Positions 27,100 to 36,846 of a stretch of DNA of 64,000 nucleotides are shown piece by piece. The position numbers and the translations under genes are program-made. Source of the DNA: an uncultured Planctomycetaceae bacterium (GTDB lineage: Bacteria; Planctomycetota; Planctomycetia; Planctomycetales; Planctomycetaceae). The number at the start of each line of letters is the position of its first letter. The first letter of the stretch is position 1. The notes below the pieces were generated by a model. The model saw nothing but the letters and a program-made list of their open reading frames with translations, was not told where the DNA came from and did no database searches. Where the stretch lies: assembly GCA_943787265.1 (NCBI GenBank), contig CALSLT010000028.1, positions 1-64,000 on the forward strand. Direction: 5' to 3'.

Positions 27100-29205
27100 T
27101 TACCTTCTGTACTGAGACTGCGATCTCATCTGCATTTGTTGCTGCTGACGCTGACGTTGAACAGCCTGGCTCTCCGCACCAAGTCGGCCGTCATTGCCAT
27201 TCTGCAGGCTCGGAGCAGTCGCGTTCGTGGCTCTAAGCGCTGGATTTCGTTGAGTCGAATCTCGGCTCCCAGTGAACCAGTTTGCAAGCTTCATTCGCTG
27301 TTGAGGCTCCTCGTACCCGACCTGCTGGATCCCACCCATCTGCTGGACTGGCTGCCCCATGTTCGGGTCGGCCATTGGCTGGATCGGACCAGCCGGCGGA
27401 GCCATTGGCTGCTGAACCGGAAACTGCTGAACTCCCTGCTGTGGAGCAACCGGTGGCCCAGGATAGACGGCTCCAGGTTGAGCCTGAACTCCCCCATAGC
27501 CAGGACTGCCAACCTGATAGTTCCCCATCAAGCCGCCTCCGCCGCCCATCGGCATTGGGCTACTGAATGTGCCCGGGTTAAATGGTCGGTAGCCGATTTC
27601 GGTCGCGTAGCCAGGCCCCCAGCCGAAGGGGTTGAGCTGGTACACTCCCTGATCGGGGTAACCTTCGGTCTTCGCGTAAGCATAAAGTTCGATGTCGTTC
27701 GGAGCGGTCACATTGAAGCCAGGATAAGGAGGAACTTCATCTGGCTCCATCGGATGGACGAGTTCTGGAGTCACCGTGATCAACAGCTCATTCTCACCCT
27801 GGTCGGCATTCTTTGAATTGAATAAGGCCGGCCCGATGACCGGCAATTCTCCCAGGAAGGGAATGCGGTTAACTTCGCTTGTCATCGTCATCCCAAACAG
27901 ACCTGCCAGGACAATGGTCTGACCTTCTCGCAGTTTGACGGTCGTCGTCACTCGACGAGAGTCCAAGCCAGGAACTCCACCGCTGCCGCCCGTAGCACTG
28001 ATCTGGCTGTACTCCGGAGTGATGTCCATCTTGATGTAGTCTTTGTCGATAACCTCAGGCCGAACAAGCAACGACGTTCCAAATCCCCGGAATGAAGTCG
28101 ATGTTCCCTGAGCTCCTCCGACACCGACAATCGTTGGCACAGGAAACTCACCGCCAGAAAGGAAGCTCGCAGAATGGCCACTAAGCACGGTTAATGTTGG
28201 AGAGGCCAGAATCTTTGCAGTTCGGTTGCCGGCCAGCCAATTGATCAGCAGGTTGACTTCGCCATTCTCGAAAATACCGGTCAATGCTCCACCAGCACCA
28301 CCAAGAGACGATGACAGGAAGTGACGACCGTTGTTTACAAGTCCGTCAAGGTCGACTCCAAGTGTTCGCAACTGTCCACGGCTTAGTTCCGCAACGGTCA
28401 CGTGAATCATGATCTGATGATTCCCGGGAACCTCAAGCAGGTTCACAATAAAGTCATCCTCGTCGTCATCGTCGTTGTTGTTATTGTTGTTTCCGTTGCC
28501 GCCTCCACCACGACCGCCACCGTTCCCAAATCCACCGCCGCGACCACCAAATCCACCATAAATGCCGAATTCGGCAAAGTAAGCCGAGCGGACAATCTGG
28601 AGAATTCGAGCTGCCTCTTCAGCATCACGAGCCTGACCTTTAACGATCAGTCTCTGCTGAAGCGGGATCAGGAAGACCTTGCTGTTTGGAAAGAGAATCC
28701 GCAGTTGTTTCTCAAGCTTGCCGAAGTCATTTCGAAGACGATCTTCGAAAGTCGGATCGGGAATCACTTCGACAAGGTAGATCAACGGGTCGCGACTATT
28801 GTCAAACCACATCGTTAGCGTTGTCGTGCCGAAATTCATCCCGATGATGCCGATCTCGTTCGGGCTGTACTGGACGACGTCCACAACTGACGGGTCGGCG
28901 ATAGCAATTCTGGCAATGGGAGCGCGAGCCACCATCAACTGACTGCGTCGATGGATGATCTCCATCTCTTCCTGGATGTCAGGCATCTCCTCGATCGCGT
29001 ACGGCAACGGCCGTTTCGGCTTCGTATCGTCAGCCGTGACGCGTTGAGTCAGTTGGATCCGGGACTGGTTGCCTTGCGCACCGCGGTACGGGGCACCAGA
29101 TTGAGCTGTGATCTGCTCCGGCATAGCCAGATAGATACACCCCAGAACCAGCAGTGGGAGGATTCGTTGTGTCATCATTGAGTCGTCGCTTCCAGAGAGT
29201 CGCAT
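27100..29205 (-). CDS. CpaC-like secretin (type II/III secretion family)
   Basis: About 701 residues. A signal peptide (MMTQRILPLLVLGCIYLAMP, cleavage near ITAQS) is followed by a pilus-assembly N-terminal domain: LMVARAPIARIAIADPSVVD and EIGIIGMNFGTTTLTMWF. A ring-building segment (KVFLIPLQQRLIVKGQARDA) comes next, then a Gly/Asn/Asp-rich insert (GGRGGG, six Asn, acidic run). The secretin domain proper follows: AKILASPTLTVLSGHSASFL, GGEFPVPT, TTVKLREGQTIVLAGL and ELLITVTPELV. The C-terminus is Pro/Gln/Gly-rich. It should form an outer-membrane channel for a Tad-like pilus or type II-like system. The start at 29205 has GAGGG 5 bases upstream; 29178 and 29238 are alternatives. Other system genes are not adjacent. 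Confidence 0.9.
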   Translation of the reverse strand: MRLSGSDDSMMTQRILPLLVLGCIYLAMPEQITAQSGAPYRGAQGNQSRIQLTQRVTADDTKPKRPLPYAIEEMPDIQEEMEIIHRRSQLMVARAPIARIAIADPSVVDVVQYSPNEIGIIGMNFGTTTLTMWFDNSRDPLIYLVEVIPDPTFEDRLRNDFGKLEKQLRILFPNSKVFLIPLQQRLIVKGQARDAEEAARILQIVRSAYFAEFGIYGGFGGRGGGFGNGGGRGGGGNGNNNNNNDDDDEDDFIVNLLEVPGNHQIMIHVTVAELSRGQLRTLGVDLDGLVNNGRHFLSSSLGGAGGALTGIFENGEVNLLINWLAGNRTAKILASPTLTVLSGHSASFLSGGEFPVPTIVGVGGAQGTSTSFRGFGTSLLVRPEVIDKDYIKMDITPEYSQISATGGSGGVPGLDSRRVTTTVKLREGQTIVLAGLFGMTMTSEVNRIPFLGELPVIGPALFNSKNADQGENELLITVTPELVHPMEPDEVPPYPGFNVTAPNDIELYAYAKTEGYPDQGVYQLNPFGWGPGYATEIGYRPFNPGTFSSPMPMGGGGGLMGNYQVGSPGYGGVQAQPGAVYPGPPVAPQQGVQQFPVQQPMAPPAGPIQPMADPNMGQPVQQMGGIQQVGYEEPQQRMKLANWFTGSRDSTQRNPALRATNATAPSLQNGNDGRLGAESQAVQRQRQQQQMQMRSQSQYRR

Positions 29206-29675
29206 GAGTGCCCTCGACATTCGAAGCTGCTCCAGCATCCAGGATGCATTTCGCCAAACCGGAATTCCGACTTGACCACCACGGCTCCGTCAGGTCTAAG
29301 TTGACGATCAGTAGATCATCACATCCCGCGCAGACCCCACGGCGTGGTTTAAACTTTATCGGTTAGAACGATTCCCCGAATTGAAGCGGAAGTGCCGATT
29401 TTTCCTATTTGCCGTGTGCAAACGGCCAATTGGCAGCAACCCGACAGGCAGTTTTGGTAATCTGGGGCCCCAACAAGGCTTCCAATATCAGCCTTTGGGA
29501 AGCTTTCGCACTATGCGTAAACTGAGTCGCCGGAGACAAAGTGACTCCAGCAGACGACTGAGCACATCGAATCCAACGGAAGTTTGCCATTCGCCGGTGA
29601 ATTGCGCACGCTCGCCACGAGCAGGATTACCGTGTCTTGCTCCTTGAAATTGCTACGTGAATCAGGAATCTGAAA
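29206..29675. other. Intergenic, 470 bp between divergent genes
   Basis: Carries the promoters of the secretin operon and of the Tat-exported protein. No RNA gene or credible ORF was found; an 88-codon frame at 29381-29647 has no ribosome-binding site or motif. Confidence 0.5.
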
Positions 29676-30650
29676 ATGCCTCAGTCGCGCCGAACGTTTC
29701 TTTCTCATTCCGCCGTCGCCGTTTTAACTGGGGCGGCCAGCATGCTGTTCCCCTCGCGCGGTGCTGGAGCCGACGACGAACACAATGGCTCCGCGATGCT
29801 TCTTGGATTCAGCACGTACGGTGCAAAACGACTTAAGACGGAAGCGACGATCGACCTGATCGCGAAGACCGGCTTCGATTCTGTCGAGATCACCGTGTGG
29901 CCAGACTGGGACGCGGCTCCCGCAGACATGCCGCAAAAACGTCGGACGGGACTCCGAAATCAAATCAGCGACTCCGGTCTGACGTTGACCTCTTTAATGG
30001 AGCATCTCTATCCGGAAGCCGACGACGCCAATCACAAGGCGTCCCTCGACCGCCTGAAGTCCGTCTTTGAATTGGCAAACGACCTCTGCCCTGACCGACC
30101 GCCGTTGGTTCAGACCGTACTCGGTGGTGGAGACTGGTCGAAAAAGAAGTCACTCTTCGTCGATCGAGTCGGGGAGTGGACGGCTCTTGGAAAAGAGCAC
30201 GGAGTGGTAACTTGCGTGAAGCCCCACCGAGGTGGCGGCATGTCAAAACCATCAGAGGCTGTCTGGCTGATTAAACAGATTGGCGACGCGCGATGGTTGA
30301 AGATGGTTTACGACTTCAGTCACTACGCATTTCGCGACATTCCGCTCGAAGAGTCCATTCAGCATTCGCTGCCGCACATTGGCCACGTTGCGGTCAAAGA
30401 TGCCGTCCAGGCTACTTCCAGAAACGGCGGCAAGTCGAGAGTTGAGTTCCGCCTGCCGGGCGAAGCTGGGACGATCGACTTTGTCACGATTCTGAAAACA
30501 CTCAACGGCGGCGGCTACCGTGGCGACATCTCCTGCGAGGTCAGCGGCATGGTCTCAGGAAAAAGCGGCTACGATCCAGTTTCGGCGATGAATACGTGTT
30601 ACGCCAATGTGTCGAAAGCATTCGACAACGCCGGAATCAAGCGTTCCTGA
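29676..30650 (+). CDS. Tat-exported sugar phosphate isomerase/epimerase-like protein
   Basis: A 324-residue protein with a twin-arginine signal (SRRTFLSHSAVAVLTGAASM) and an AP-endonuclease-2/xylose-isomerase-like TIM barrel. Visible barrel elements are LGFSTYGAKRLKTEATIDLI, GFDSVEITVWP, GVVTCVKPHRGG, WLKMVYDFSHYAF and HIGHVAVKDAV. Glu, His and Asp at strand ends are consistent with a metal site. AGGAA 8 bases upstream supports the start. Planctomycetes encode many such exported isomerase-like proteins, mostly of unknown substrate. Export as a folded metalloprotein via Tat is inferred from the RR motif. Confidence 0.88.
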   Translation: MPQSRRTFLSHSAVAVLTGAASMLFPSRGAGADDEHNGSAMLLGFSTYGAKRLKTEATIDLIAKTGFDSVEITVWPDWDAAPADMPQKRRTGLRNQISDSGLTLTSLMEHLYPEADDANHKASLDRLKSVFELANDLCPDRPPLVQTVLGGGDWSKKKSLFVDRVGEWTALGKEHGVVTCVKPHRGGGMSKPSEAVWLIKQIGDARWLKMVYDFSHYAFRDIPLEESIQHSLPHIGHVAVKDAVQATSRNGGKSRVEFRLPGEAGTIDFVTILKTLNGGGYRGDISCEVSGMVSGKSGYDPVSAMNTCYANVSKAFDNAGIKRS

Positions 30651-30672
30651 CCACCAATCTGAAATCATCGAT

Positions 30673-32871
30673 TCAGCGGCGCCGTCGTAGAACGATGTAG
30701 TATCCGTCGGTGCGGTCTTCCAGAAGCTCCCACTTCTCAGGTTCCGCCTGCAGTTCACGAACCTGCTCCGGGCCTTTTATATCGCTGTAATAGTGCCGCG
30801 TATCGATCACGATGAAGTCGGTATCGTCGGGAACCTGGTTTTCGTAGCCAGCAACTTTCCTCAGATAATGACTGTAATCATAAGACCGCTCGTGGTGCGT
30901 AAACCGAGGATGCACAAAATCGGTCGAGGCGACACGAGCTTCCGGCGGAATTTGCTCCAACACCGAGGCGAAGTTTTTCGCTCTTTGCGAGGGAACGTAC
31001 AACTCGCCCCAATAGAAAAACGAACCTGAATCCCAGAACTTGATGCTGAGCGGCGACATCCCCACAACGCTTCCGATCGCACAACACAGAGCGAGGGCAA
31101 ACGCCGGAATGAAGAGACGGTCTCGGCTGAGAAATCGATCGACGAAAGCTCTCAGACGACTATTTGAATCGTGCCGAAACTTCGCCAACGAATGCGCAGC
31201 CGCCCAGAACAGCACCGGAACGACCGGAGCGTGAAAGTGATGGTGCGGCTGAGGATCGCTTTTGACGATCTCGTTAAGGCAAAGCAGCCCGAGGATTGGA
31301 GCTGCCACGCAAAATCTGGCCGGAGACAGCAATGGCAGAAACGCCAGCGGCAGGAGCAGTGCCAGCAGATAGCTCACTGACGAGACCGTAACGAGTTCTT
31401 CGATCACCAGACTCGGCTGGCTCAACATCCCGAGGATAATCTCTCCCATCGAGTTGCCGAACTTTCCAAAGTATCGGGCGTAGTGCGGATCGGCTCCTTC
31501 TCGAAAAAATGGGATCAGGACGCGCATCACCAGCAAGAGATAGCCGATCGACGCAACCGCAAGGCCGATTCCATACTGCAGTGCCTTCTTGCGTGACGCC
31601 ATGAACTCTGGCAGCAACGGTCCCCCCTCTTTGTCGGCCCATCCATTATTGAGGAACGGCTGCGCCGCGATCCAAAACCCCAGCGGCGCCAGAATCAGCG
31701 GAAAATCTTCTTTGGCCAGCAGCGCGACAACAAACAAAGCGGCGGTCGTCTTGATGCGTCCTCGTTCCAACTGGTCAAGCGCAAACAGTATTGCCGTCAG
31801 CCCGAAACAGATCGGTCGAAACGTCTTCAAGTCGATGGCAATGTCGAGAAACTGCAACGGCGAATACAACAGGTACGCGACGGCGAGGCAGACTCCAGCT
31901 CGGTTTGAACCTGACCAGCGACGGGCCATCCAGAAAATGGGGATCGCCCCCGCGGCAAGTACAAGACTTTCGAAAAGCTCAAGCAGCAGATGCGAAGACC
32001 AGATCGCGTACAACGGAAGCAGAGCCAGATGAATCACCTGGATGTGCTCACCCAGAAACAGCCCTGGATCAAGGTAGCTGCGAAAACCCTTGCCGTGCAG
32101 AACGTTCCACAGATGCTCTTCGTACATCACCGAGTCGCCATGCGGGACGAGCATCCCGCGGTACAACTGCCAGTTCATCGTCGTAAACACAACAACGTAA
32201 GCAATAATCGCGGCGAGCAGCAACTTCGGAACGCCATACGCGAATTGCCGTTGGGAGCCGTCGACATTCTCTGACTTAAGCAGCCTGTCCGACGGCCTGA
32301 AGAACGGAACGGCCAGAGACGTGCTCCAGCCTGCCACCGACACGGCAATCACGTAGTGATACAACACGGTCATCAGAACCATGATGATCTCAAACCCGCC
32401 CGCAAAAACGAGAATGCGGACCATTTCCCACAGCCACGGCAGCAACCACCAGCGCCAGCCTGACACGGCAACCTGGCAGGTTTGCTGAATCAACGAAACG
32501 TCGTTCGATTCGCGCTGCGACTTCCGAAGTGCCGACGCAAGCACCGCAAAGCCCAGCAACGCCGCGCCCGAAATGGCCAGCAGCATGATGAGCAGTGGCA
32601 GAAATGGCATATCGCAGACTGCGGACTGATCCACCGGGTTGATCTGAAGCTGCCCGCCGAGCAACGCGGTGACGTCGCTCCACAATTGACGACTCAGCAG
32701 TCTGGTAGCCGTGACGTCGCTGCCCAGCACAATCTGCAGCACGAACGCCTGCGCGACACACCCGAAGACGACCATCCCGACGGCCTTCGGCCAGTAGTCA
32801 GCCGGTGCGGAGACCTGTATTCTCTCCCGCGATCCCGCGTCCGATTTTGAAGCGTGCTTTCGCCTGGCCAC
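30673..32871 (-). CDS. DUF2079 polytopic membrane protein
   Basis: A 732-residue protein with about 12 hydrophobic segments. The DUF2079 core lies from about 250 onward: HGDSVMYEEHLWNVLHGKGF, LDPGLFLGEHIQVIHLALLP, IPIFWMARR, LLAKEDFPLILAPLG and PQPHHHFHAPVVPVLFWAAA. Acidic and His residues in the first outer loop resemble the GT-C glycosyltransferase fold, so transfer of sugar from a lipid carrier is a reasonable guess, not established. The N-terminal 200 residues hold four extra hydrophobic segments, longer than the minimal family. The C-terminal soluble part (VASTDFVHPRFTHHERSYDY) is typical of the family. Monocistronic on the minus strand. Confidence 0.85.
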   Translation of the reverse strand: MARRKHASKSDAGSRERIQVSAPADYWPKAVGMVVFGCVAQAFVLQIVLGSDVTATRLLSRQLWSDVTALLGGQLQINPVDQSAVCDMPFLPLLIMLLAISGAALLGFAVLASALRKSQRESNDVSLIQQTCQVAVSGWRWWLLPWLWEMVRILVFAGGFEIIMVLMTVLYHYVIAVSVAGWSTSLAVPFFRPSDRLLKSENVDGSQRQFAYGVPKLLLAAIIAYVVVFTTMNWQLYRGMLVPHGDSVMYEEHLWNVLHGKGFRSYLDPGLFLGEHIQVIHLALLPLYAIWSSHLLLELFESLVLAAGAIPIFWMARRWSGSNRAGVCLAVAYLLYSPLQFLDIAIDLKTFRPICFGLTAILFALDQLERGRIKTTAALFVVALLAKEDFPLILAPLGFWIAAQPFLNNGWADKEGGPLLPEFMASRKKALQYGIGLAVASIGYLLLVMRVLIPFFREGADPHYARYFGKFGNSMGEIILGMLSQPSLVIEELVTVSSVSYLLALLLPLAFLPLLSPARFCVAAPILGLLCLNEIVKSDPQPHHHFHAPVVPVLFWAAAHSLAKFRHDSNSRLRAFVDRFLSRDRLFIPAFALALCCAIGSVVGMSPLSIKFWDSGSFFYWGELYVPSQRAKNFASVLEQIPPEARVASTDFVHPRFTHHERSYDYSHYLRKVAGYENQVPDDTDFIVIDTRHYYSDIKGPEQVRELQAEPEKWELLEDRTDGYYIVLRRRR

Positions 32872-33207
32872 AGTTCAGTGATTCCACAATCGTAGATTTG
32901 GAAGAGATACAGTTGCCATCCGACTGTCCCCGTATAGACGGCGGTCAACAATGACAGGGCGAGGCAGGATAGCCTTGCACAAGCGACGAATCCATTGGCG
33001 AAGTTTCCCAACCATTAAAGCCGGCTGTTTGCCATCGGTTCAGCACAACCTACCGATTTGAACCATCGAATTACCGGGATGTTTTAGAGACTGCTCTTAT
33101 CAACATTTGTGAGCCCTTGCCGTCATCAGTTGTTCGGTGCTTTTCTATTTTTCTATCGCTCGCTCAAATCATCCGAAACATCGTTGAGTTTCAACATTGA
33201 GGACAAC
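32872..33207. other. Intergenic, 336 bp between divergent genes
   Basis: Separates the divergent DUF2079 and apt genes. The apt frame is open from 33109, but that stretch lacks a ribosome-binding site. No repeat, RNA or other gene seen. Confidence 0.5.
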
Positions 33208-33735
33208 ATGTCAGACCCGAAAGACTACATCCGAGACATCGCCGACTTTCCAAAACCGGGGATCATGTTTCGAGATATCACACCTCTCCTGGCCAATCCG
33301 GACGCATTCCGGGAAGTGATCCGTCAGCTCGCTGACAAATATCGCGATGCTGGCATCACCGCAATTTGCGCCGCAGAAGCTCGGGGATTTATCTTTGCCA
33401 CGCCATTGGCACTGGAGCTGAATGCGGCATTCGTCCCGATTCGAAAGCCGGGAAAACTTCCGTTCGACACGAAAGCTTTTCACTACGAACTTGAATACGG
33501 CACCGACACGCTGGAAATGCACACCGACGCGGTCAAGGCCGGTGATCGAGTTCTGCTGGTCGACGATCTGCTGGCAACCGGCGGAACAATGGAAGCGTGC
33601 GTCAAACTGTGCGAACACACCGGTGCAGAAGTCGTCGGCTGTGCTTTTCTAATCGAGCTGACGTTCATCGGCGGCCGAGAAAAACTCGCACCGACAGACT
33701 GTTTCAGCCTGATCAGCTACGACAGCGAAGACTGA
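33208..33735 (+). CDS. apt: Adenine phosphoribosyltransferase
   Basis: A 175-residue cytosolic enzyme, normal length for the family, converting adenine and PRPP to AMP in purine salvage. N-terminal YIRDIADFPKPGIMFRDITPL is diagnostic. The PRPP-binding loop is VLLVDDLLATGGTM, and AAEARGFIFATPLA and RKPGKLP correspond to conserved substrate loops. The ATG at 33208 is chosen because GAGG lies 6 bases upstream and homologues start here; the frame is open to 33109. The next gene (sulfatase) starts 80 bp downstream on the same strand, without obvious functional link. Confidence 0.97.
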   Translation: MSDPKDYIRDIADFPKPGIMFRDITPLLANPDAFREVIRQLADKYRDAGITAICAAEARGFIFATPLALELNAAFVPIRKPGKLPFDTKAFHYELEYGTDTLEMHTDAVKAGDRVLLVDDLLATGGTMEACVKLCEHTGAEVVGCAFLIELTFIGGREKLAPTDCFSLISYDSED

Positions 33736-33815
33736 CCCGCCTTTGACCTCTTAGTTGTCTCGACCGGCAGAATGCTGGTTCGAGAAAACTGAACACACCA
33801 CGGAGTTGTTCTGCC

Positions 33816-35264
33816 ATGAGACCGATTCTTTTGCTGAGGTTCGCCTGCGTCCTTCTGGCCAGTCTGATCGGAACGTCGGGGCACGCAGCGTCGAAACGGC
33901 CGAACTTTGTGTTCTTCCTGGTCGACGATCTTGGCTGGGCAGACGTCGGATGTTTCGGCAGTACGTTTCACGAAACGCCAAACATCGACGCACTTTGTGC
34001 GTCCGGAATGAAGTTTACAAATGGGTACGCCGCATGCCCGGTTTGCTCACCGACTCGCGCAAGCATTTTGACAGGTCGCCATCCCGTTCGCGTTGACGTT
34101 ACCGACTGGTTGCCCGGTGCTCGCGCAAGGAAAGACCAGAATCCGAAGTTTCTGCACGTCGACGATCGCGACAATCTGGCTCTCGAAGAAGTCACCATCG
34201 CTGAGGTATTGAAAGACTCCGGCTTCCAGACATTCTTCGCAGGCAAGTGGCATCTCGGTGGCAAAGGTCACTGGCCAACGGACCAGGGATTCGACTTCAA
34301 CATCGGTGGCTGCGACCGTGGCTCCCCTCCGGGTGGCTACTACGCTCCCTGGAAGAATCCGAATCTGACAGCGAACGAAAAAGATGAATACGTGACCGAG
34401 CGGCTTACTCAGGAATCGATCCAGTTCGTTGAATCGCGAAAAAAAGACGCCCCGTTCTTCCTTTACCTGTCCTACTACAACGTGCACACGCCGATCACTC
34501 CGTATCGGAAACGAATCGCTCATTACGAAGACAAAGCAAAGTCGCTCTTCAGCAAACCGGCTCCCCCCATCACTGAACACGACGGAGTTTCGCGCAGTCG
34601 ACAGGACAACCCGGAATTTGCATCGATGGTCGCCGCCGTGGACGACAGTGTCGGAGCGATCCTCGCAGCACTTGATGAGCAAGGCCTGGCGGACAACACC
34701 GTCATCTGTTTTTTCTCGGACAACGGGGGGCTCTGCACTAAACCGAAGCCGGGACCGACAAGCAATCTGCCCCTTCGATCCGGCAAGGGATGGCTCTACG
34801 AAGGCGGCGTCCGTGAACCGACCATCATTCGGGCCCCAGGAGTCACAAAGCCTGGGTCAGTAACCGACACGCCGGCTGTCAGCATGGACTTCTTCCCGAC
34901 AATCCTCGAACTCGCGGGCCTGCCATCAATGCCGAATGTGCATAACGATGGCGTCAGCCTGGTGCCGATTCTGAAGAGCCCTTCGAAATCAATTGAGCGC
35001 CCGTTGTTCTGGCACTACGCGCATTATCATGGCTCAACATGGACACCCGGCGCTTCGATCCGCGAAGGTGACTGGAAGCTGATCGAGTTCTATGAACATC
35101 AACAGTCAGAACTCTACAACCTCAAGAACGACGTCGCGGAGCAGAAAAATCTGGCATCAGCCGAACCCGAGATCGCTGCCCGCCTTGCAGCAAAGCTTCG
35201 AACCTGGCAACAGCAAATGAATGCGACTATGCCGAAGCCAAACCCGAATTACCGTGAGCAGTGA
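33816..35264 (+). CDS. Secreted sulfatase (formylglycine type)
   Basis: A 482-residue type I sulfatase. Signal peptide: MRPILLLRFACVLLASLIGT, cleavage near GHAAS. Metal-site start: RPNFVFFLVDDLGWADVGCF (Asp pair). Formylglycine motif CSPTRASILTG with Cys77 as the residue to be oxidised. Also visible are FAGKWHLGGKGHWPTDQGFD (Lys and His of the active site) and FFSDNGG (metal Asp and Asn). The C-terminal subdomain ends with ESELYNL-like QSELYNLKNDVAEQKNL. It hydrolyses sulfate esters, probably of algal sulfated polysaccharides, outside the cytoplasm. Exact substrate unknown. Maturation needs a formylglycine-generating enzyme, not in this window. Confidence 0.95.
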   Translation: MRPILLLRFACVLLASLIGTSGHAASKRPNFVFFLVDDLGWADVGCFGSTFHETPNIDALCASGMKFTNGYAACPVCSPTRASILTGRHPVRVDVTDWLPGARARKDQNPKFLHVDDRDNLALEEVTIAEVLKDSGFQTFFAGKWHLGGKGHWPTDQGFDFNIGGCDRGSPPGGYYAPWKNPNLTANEKDEYVTERLTQESIQFVESRKKDAPFFLYLSYYNVHTPITPYRKRIAHYEDKAKSLFSKPAPPITEHDGVSRSRQDNPEFASMVAAVDDSVGAILAALDEQGLADNTVICFFSDNGGLCTKPKPGPTSNLPLRSGKGWLYEGGVREPTIIRAPGVTKPGSVTDTPAVSMDFFPTILELAGLPSMPNVHNDGVSLVPILKSPSKSIERPLFWHYAHYHGSTWTPGASIREGDWKLIEFYEHQQSELYNLKNDVAEQKNLASAEPEIAARLAAKLRTWQQQMNATMPKPNPNYREQ

Positions 35265-35301
35265 TCGACGGTGACGCAATCGATCAATCAGGAGACAAAT
35301 A

Positions 35302-35739
35302 ATGAGCGCAGCCACAATTAAGATCGAAGGAGCAGTTCATCAGCCGAAATCGTTCACCCGCGACGAACTCGGCACATTGCCCGCAGACGGTCGGATGGCT
35401 GATGTGAGTACAGTTGCTCCGAATCGGCAAGGCGAGGCCGTCCGTCTCGAATGTCTGCTCAGCGAATCAGAACCAGACGACACGGCAACGCATGTAACGC
35501 TGCACTCAGTCGACGGTTTCTCAGCGAGCATTCCTCTTGCCGACATCCGCGAATCTGGCTTGATCATCTTCCAACTGGACGGCGAGACCATCCCTGCTTC
35601 TGCCGGTGGCCCATTTCGTTTTCTGATTCCCAATGCGGCAGAATGCCGAACTGCGGACCTCGATGCCTGCGCGAATGTAAAACACTTAGCACGGATTGAG
35701 CTCACGGCAGGCAAAGGCGCGGACACTCGTTACAGCTAA
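35302..35739 (+). CDS. Small molybdopterin-oxidoreductase-domain-like protein
   Basis: A 145-residue soluble protein. The stretch from IKIEGAVHQPKSFTRDELGT through VRLECLLSE, HVTLHSVDGFSASIPLADI and GGPFRFLIPNA matches the fold of the oxidoreductase molybdopterin-binding (sulfite-oxidase-like) domain. It is reduced in length and lacks the N-terminal half with the usual Mo-liganding Cys, so cofactor binding is doubtful. AGGAG 8 bases upstream supports the start. It lies 37 bp after the sulfatase stop on the same strand; co-transcription is plausible. Confidence 0.7.
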   Translation: MSAATIKIEGAVHQPKSFTRDELGTLPADGRMADVSTVAPNRQGEAVRLECLLSESEPDDTATHVTLHSVDGFSASIPLADIRESGLIIFQLDGETIPASAGGPFRFLIPNAAECRTADLDACANVKHLARIELTAGKGADTRYS

Positions 35740-36003
35740 GTGTTTGCAGAATCAGCATTCCGAATCGCACCGGCCGACCAACACACACTTCCTCTGGCGA
35801 TCACATGCTCCGAGCCAGACTGACACAGCCAACGCGCTGCGATACGCATACTGGTTGAAGTTCGACACATTTAACGCGTGTGCCTTCCGCTTCGAAATCG
35901 TACATTCCACCGATTCAACGCCCGCATAGCGTCCGCAGACCAGAGCGAATAACAAGAACCGCTCATTCTCCACTCAGAAATGCCATCGCGAAGGTGCATC
36001 AAA

Positions 36004-36792
36004 ATGACACTGGGAATTTCAATGATCATGTGCGAAACGGATGGTCCGATTCGCGCCGCCGATATCGGACGGGAACTCGCTGAGAACTGGCCTGATCTTC
36101 CAAACGCTACCGACATCGACGAGGGAGAAGATTCGACATCTCTCCAGATCGGAGATTCCGGCCTTATCATGGCGAAGATGCCGGCTCCCATTCCGTGGTC
36201 ACAGCTTGAAGGCCCCTGCGCGACCAGCCTCCTATGGAAAAACGCCAAAGAGGAAGTCGAGAAGCACGTCGTCCACTGGATTGTCACGGTCAACGGAGAG
36301 TTAGATCCGATCGAACTTTCCACGCTGTTAACCCAGGCAACCGCTGCAGCGATGAAAGCTTCACCTTCAGCAATTGGTGTCTACTGGGGAAACGCAACGC
36401 TGGTCGTGCCGAAAGCAATTTTTTGCGACTTCGCCAAAGATGTATTGCCACACGGACCTCCGATGCATATCTGGGTGGACTTCCGTGTTGGGCCGGATTC
36501 CGAAAAATCCTGCGCTGGTTTTACGGCCGGCATGCAGGCTCTTGGTCACATGGAATTCGAAACAGATAACGCACCGGAATCTCCCGGCGATCTACGCGAG
36601 CGGCTTCTGTCACTCTGCGGATACCTGATTGAAAACGGGCCAGTCATTCAAGACGGCGACACGGTTGGCGCAGACGCTCAAGAACAGATTCGCGTCAACT
36701 ATTGCGATTCCGTCTTCGGGCATGAAGACAAGGTAATGCGGCTAGTCTACGAGAACTCGCCCACAAAGAAGCCGTGGTGGAAATTCTGGTAG
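36004..36792 (+). CDS. DUF4261 domain protein
   Basis: A 262-residue cytoplasmic protein matching DUF4261-type proteins: LIMAKMPAPIPWSQLEGPCA, HVVHWIVTVNGE, AIGVYWGNATLVVP, WVDFRVGP and GMQALGHMEFE. The family is of unknown function, often found singly in Gram-negative genomes. The start at 36004 is chosen over 35980 because AAGG lies 9 bases upstream; the extra eight residues of the longer form are unlikely. The protein ends in an aromatic KKPWWKFW tail. Monocistronic, convergent with the diguanylate cyclase pair. Confidence 0.8.
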   Translation: MTLGISMIMCETDGPIRAADIGRELAENWPDLPNATDIDEGEDSTSLQIGDSGLIMAKMPAPIPWSQLEGPCATSLLWKNAKEEVEKHVVHWIVTVNGELDPIELSTLLTQATAAAMKASPSAIGVYWGNATLVVPKAIFCDFAKDVLPHGPPMHIWVDFRVGPDSEKSCAGFTAGMQALGHMEFETDNAPESPGDLRERLLSLCGYLIENGPVIQDGDTVGADAQEQIRVNYCDSVFGHEDKVMRLVYENSPTKKPWWKFW

Positions 36793-36846
36793 CAAAATCG
36801 AACTGCCCGACTCAGAAATCTGCAGAAAGTCTGAAGTTGACAATGC

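Noticed and set aside
33765..33792. Hairpin after apt as a terminator
   Set aside because: The stem is imperfect and has no U-tract on either strand.
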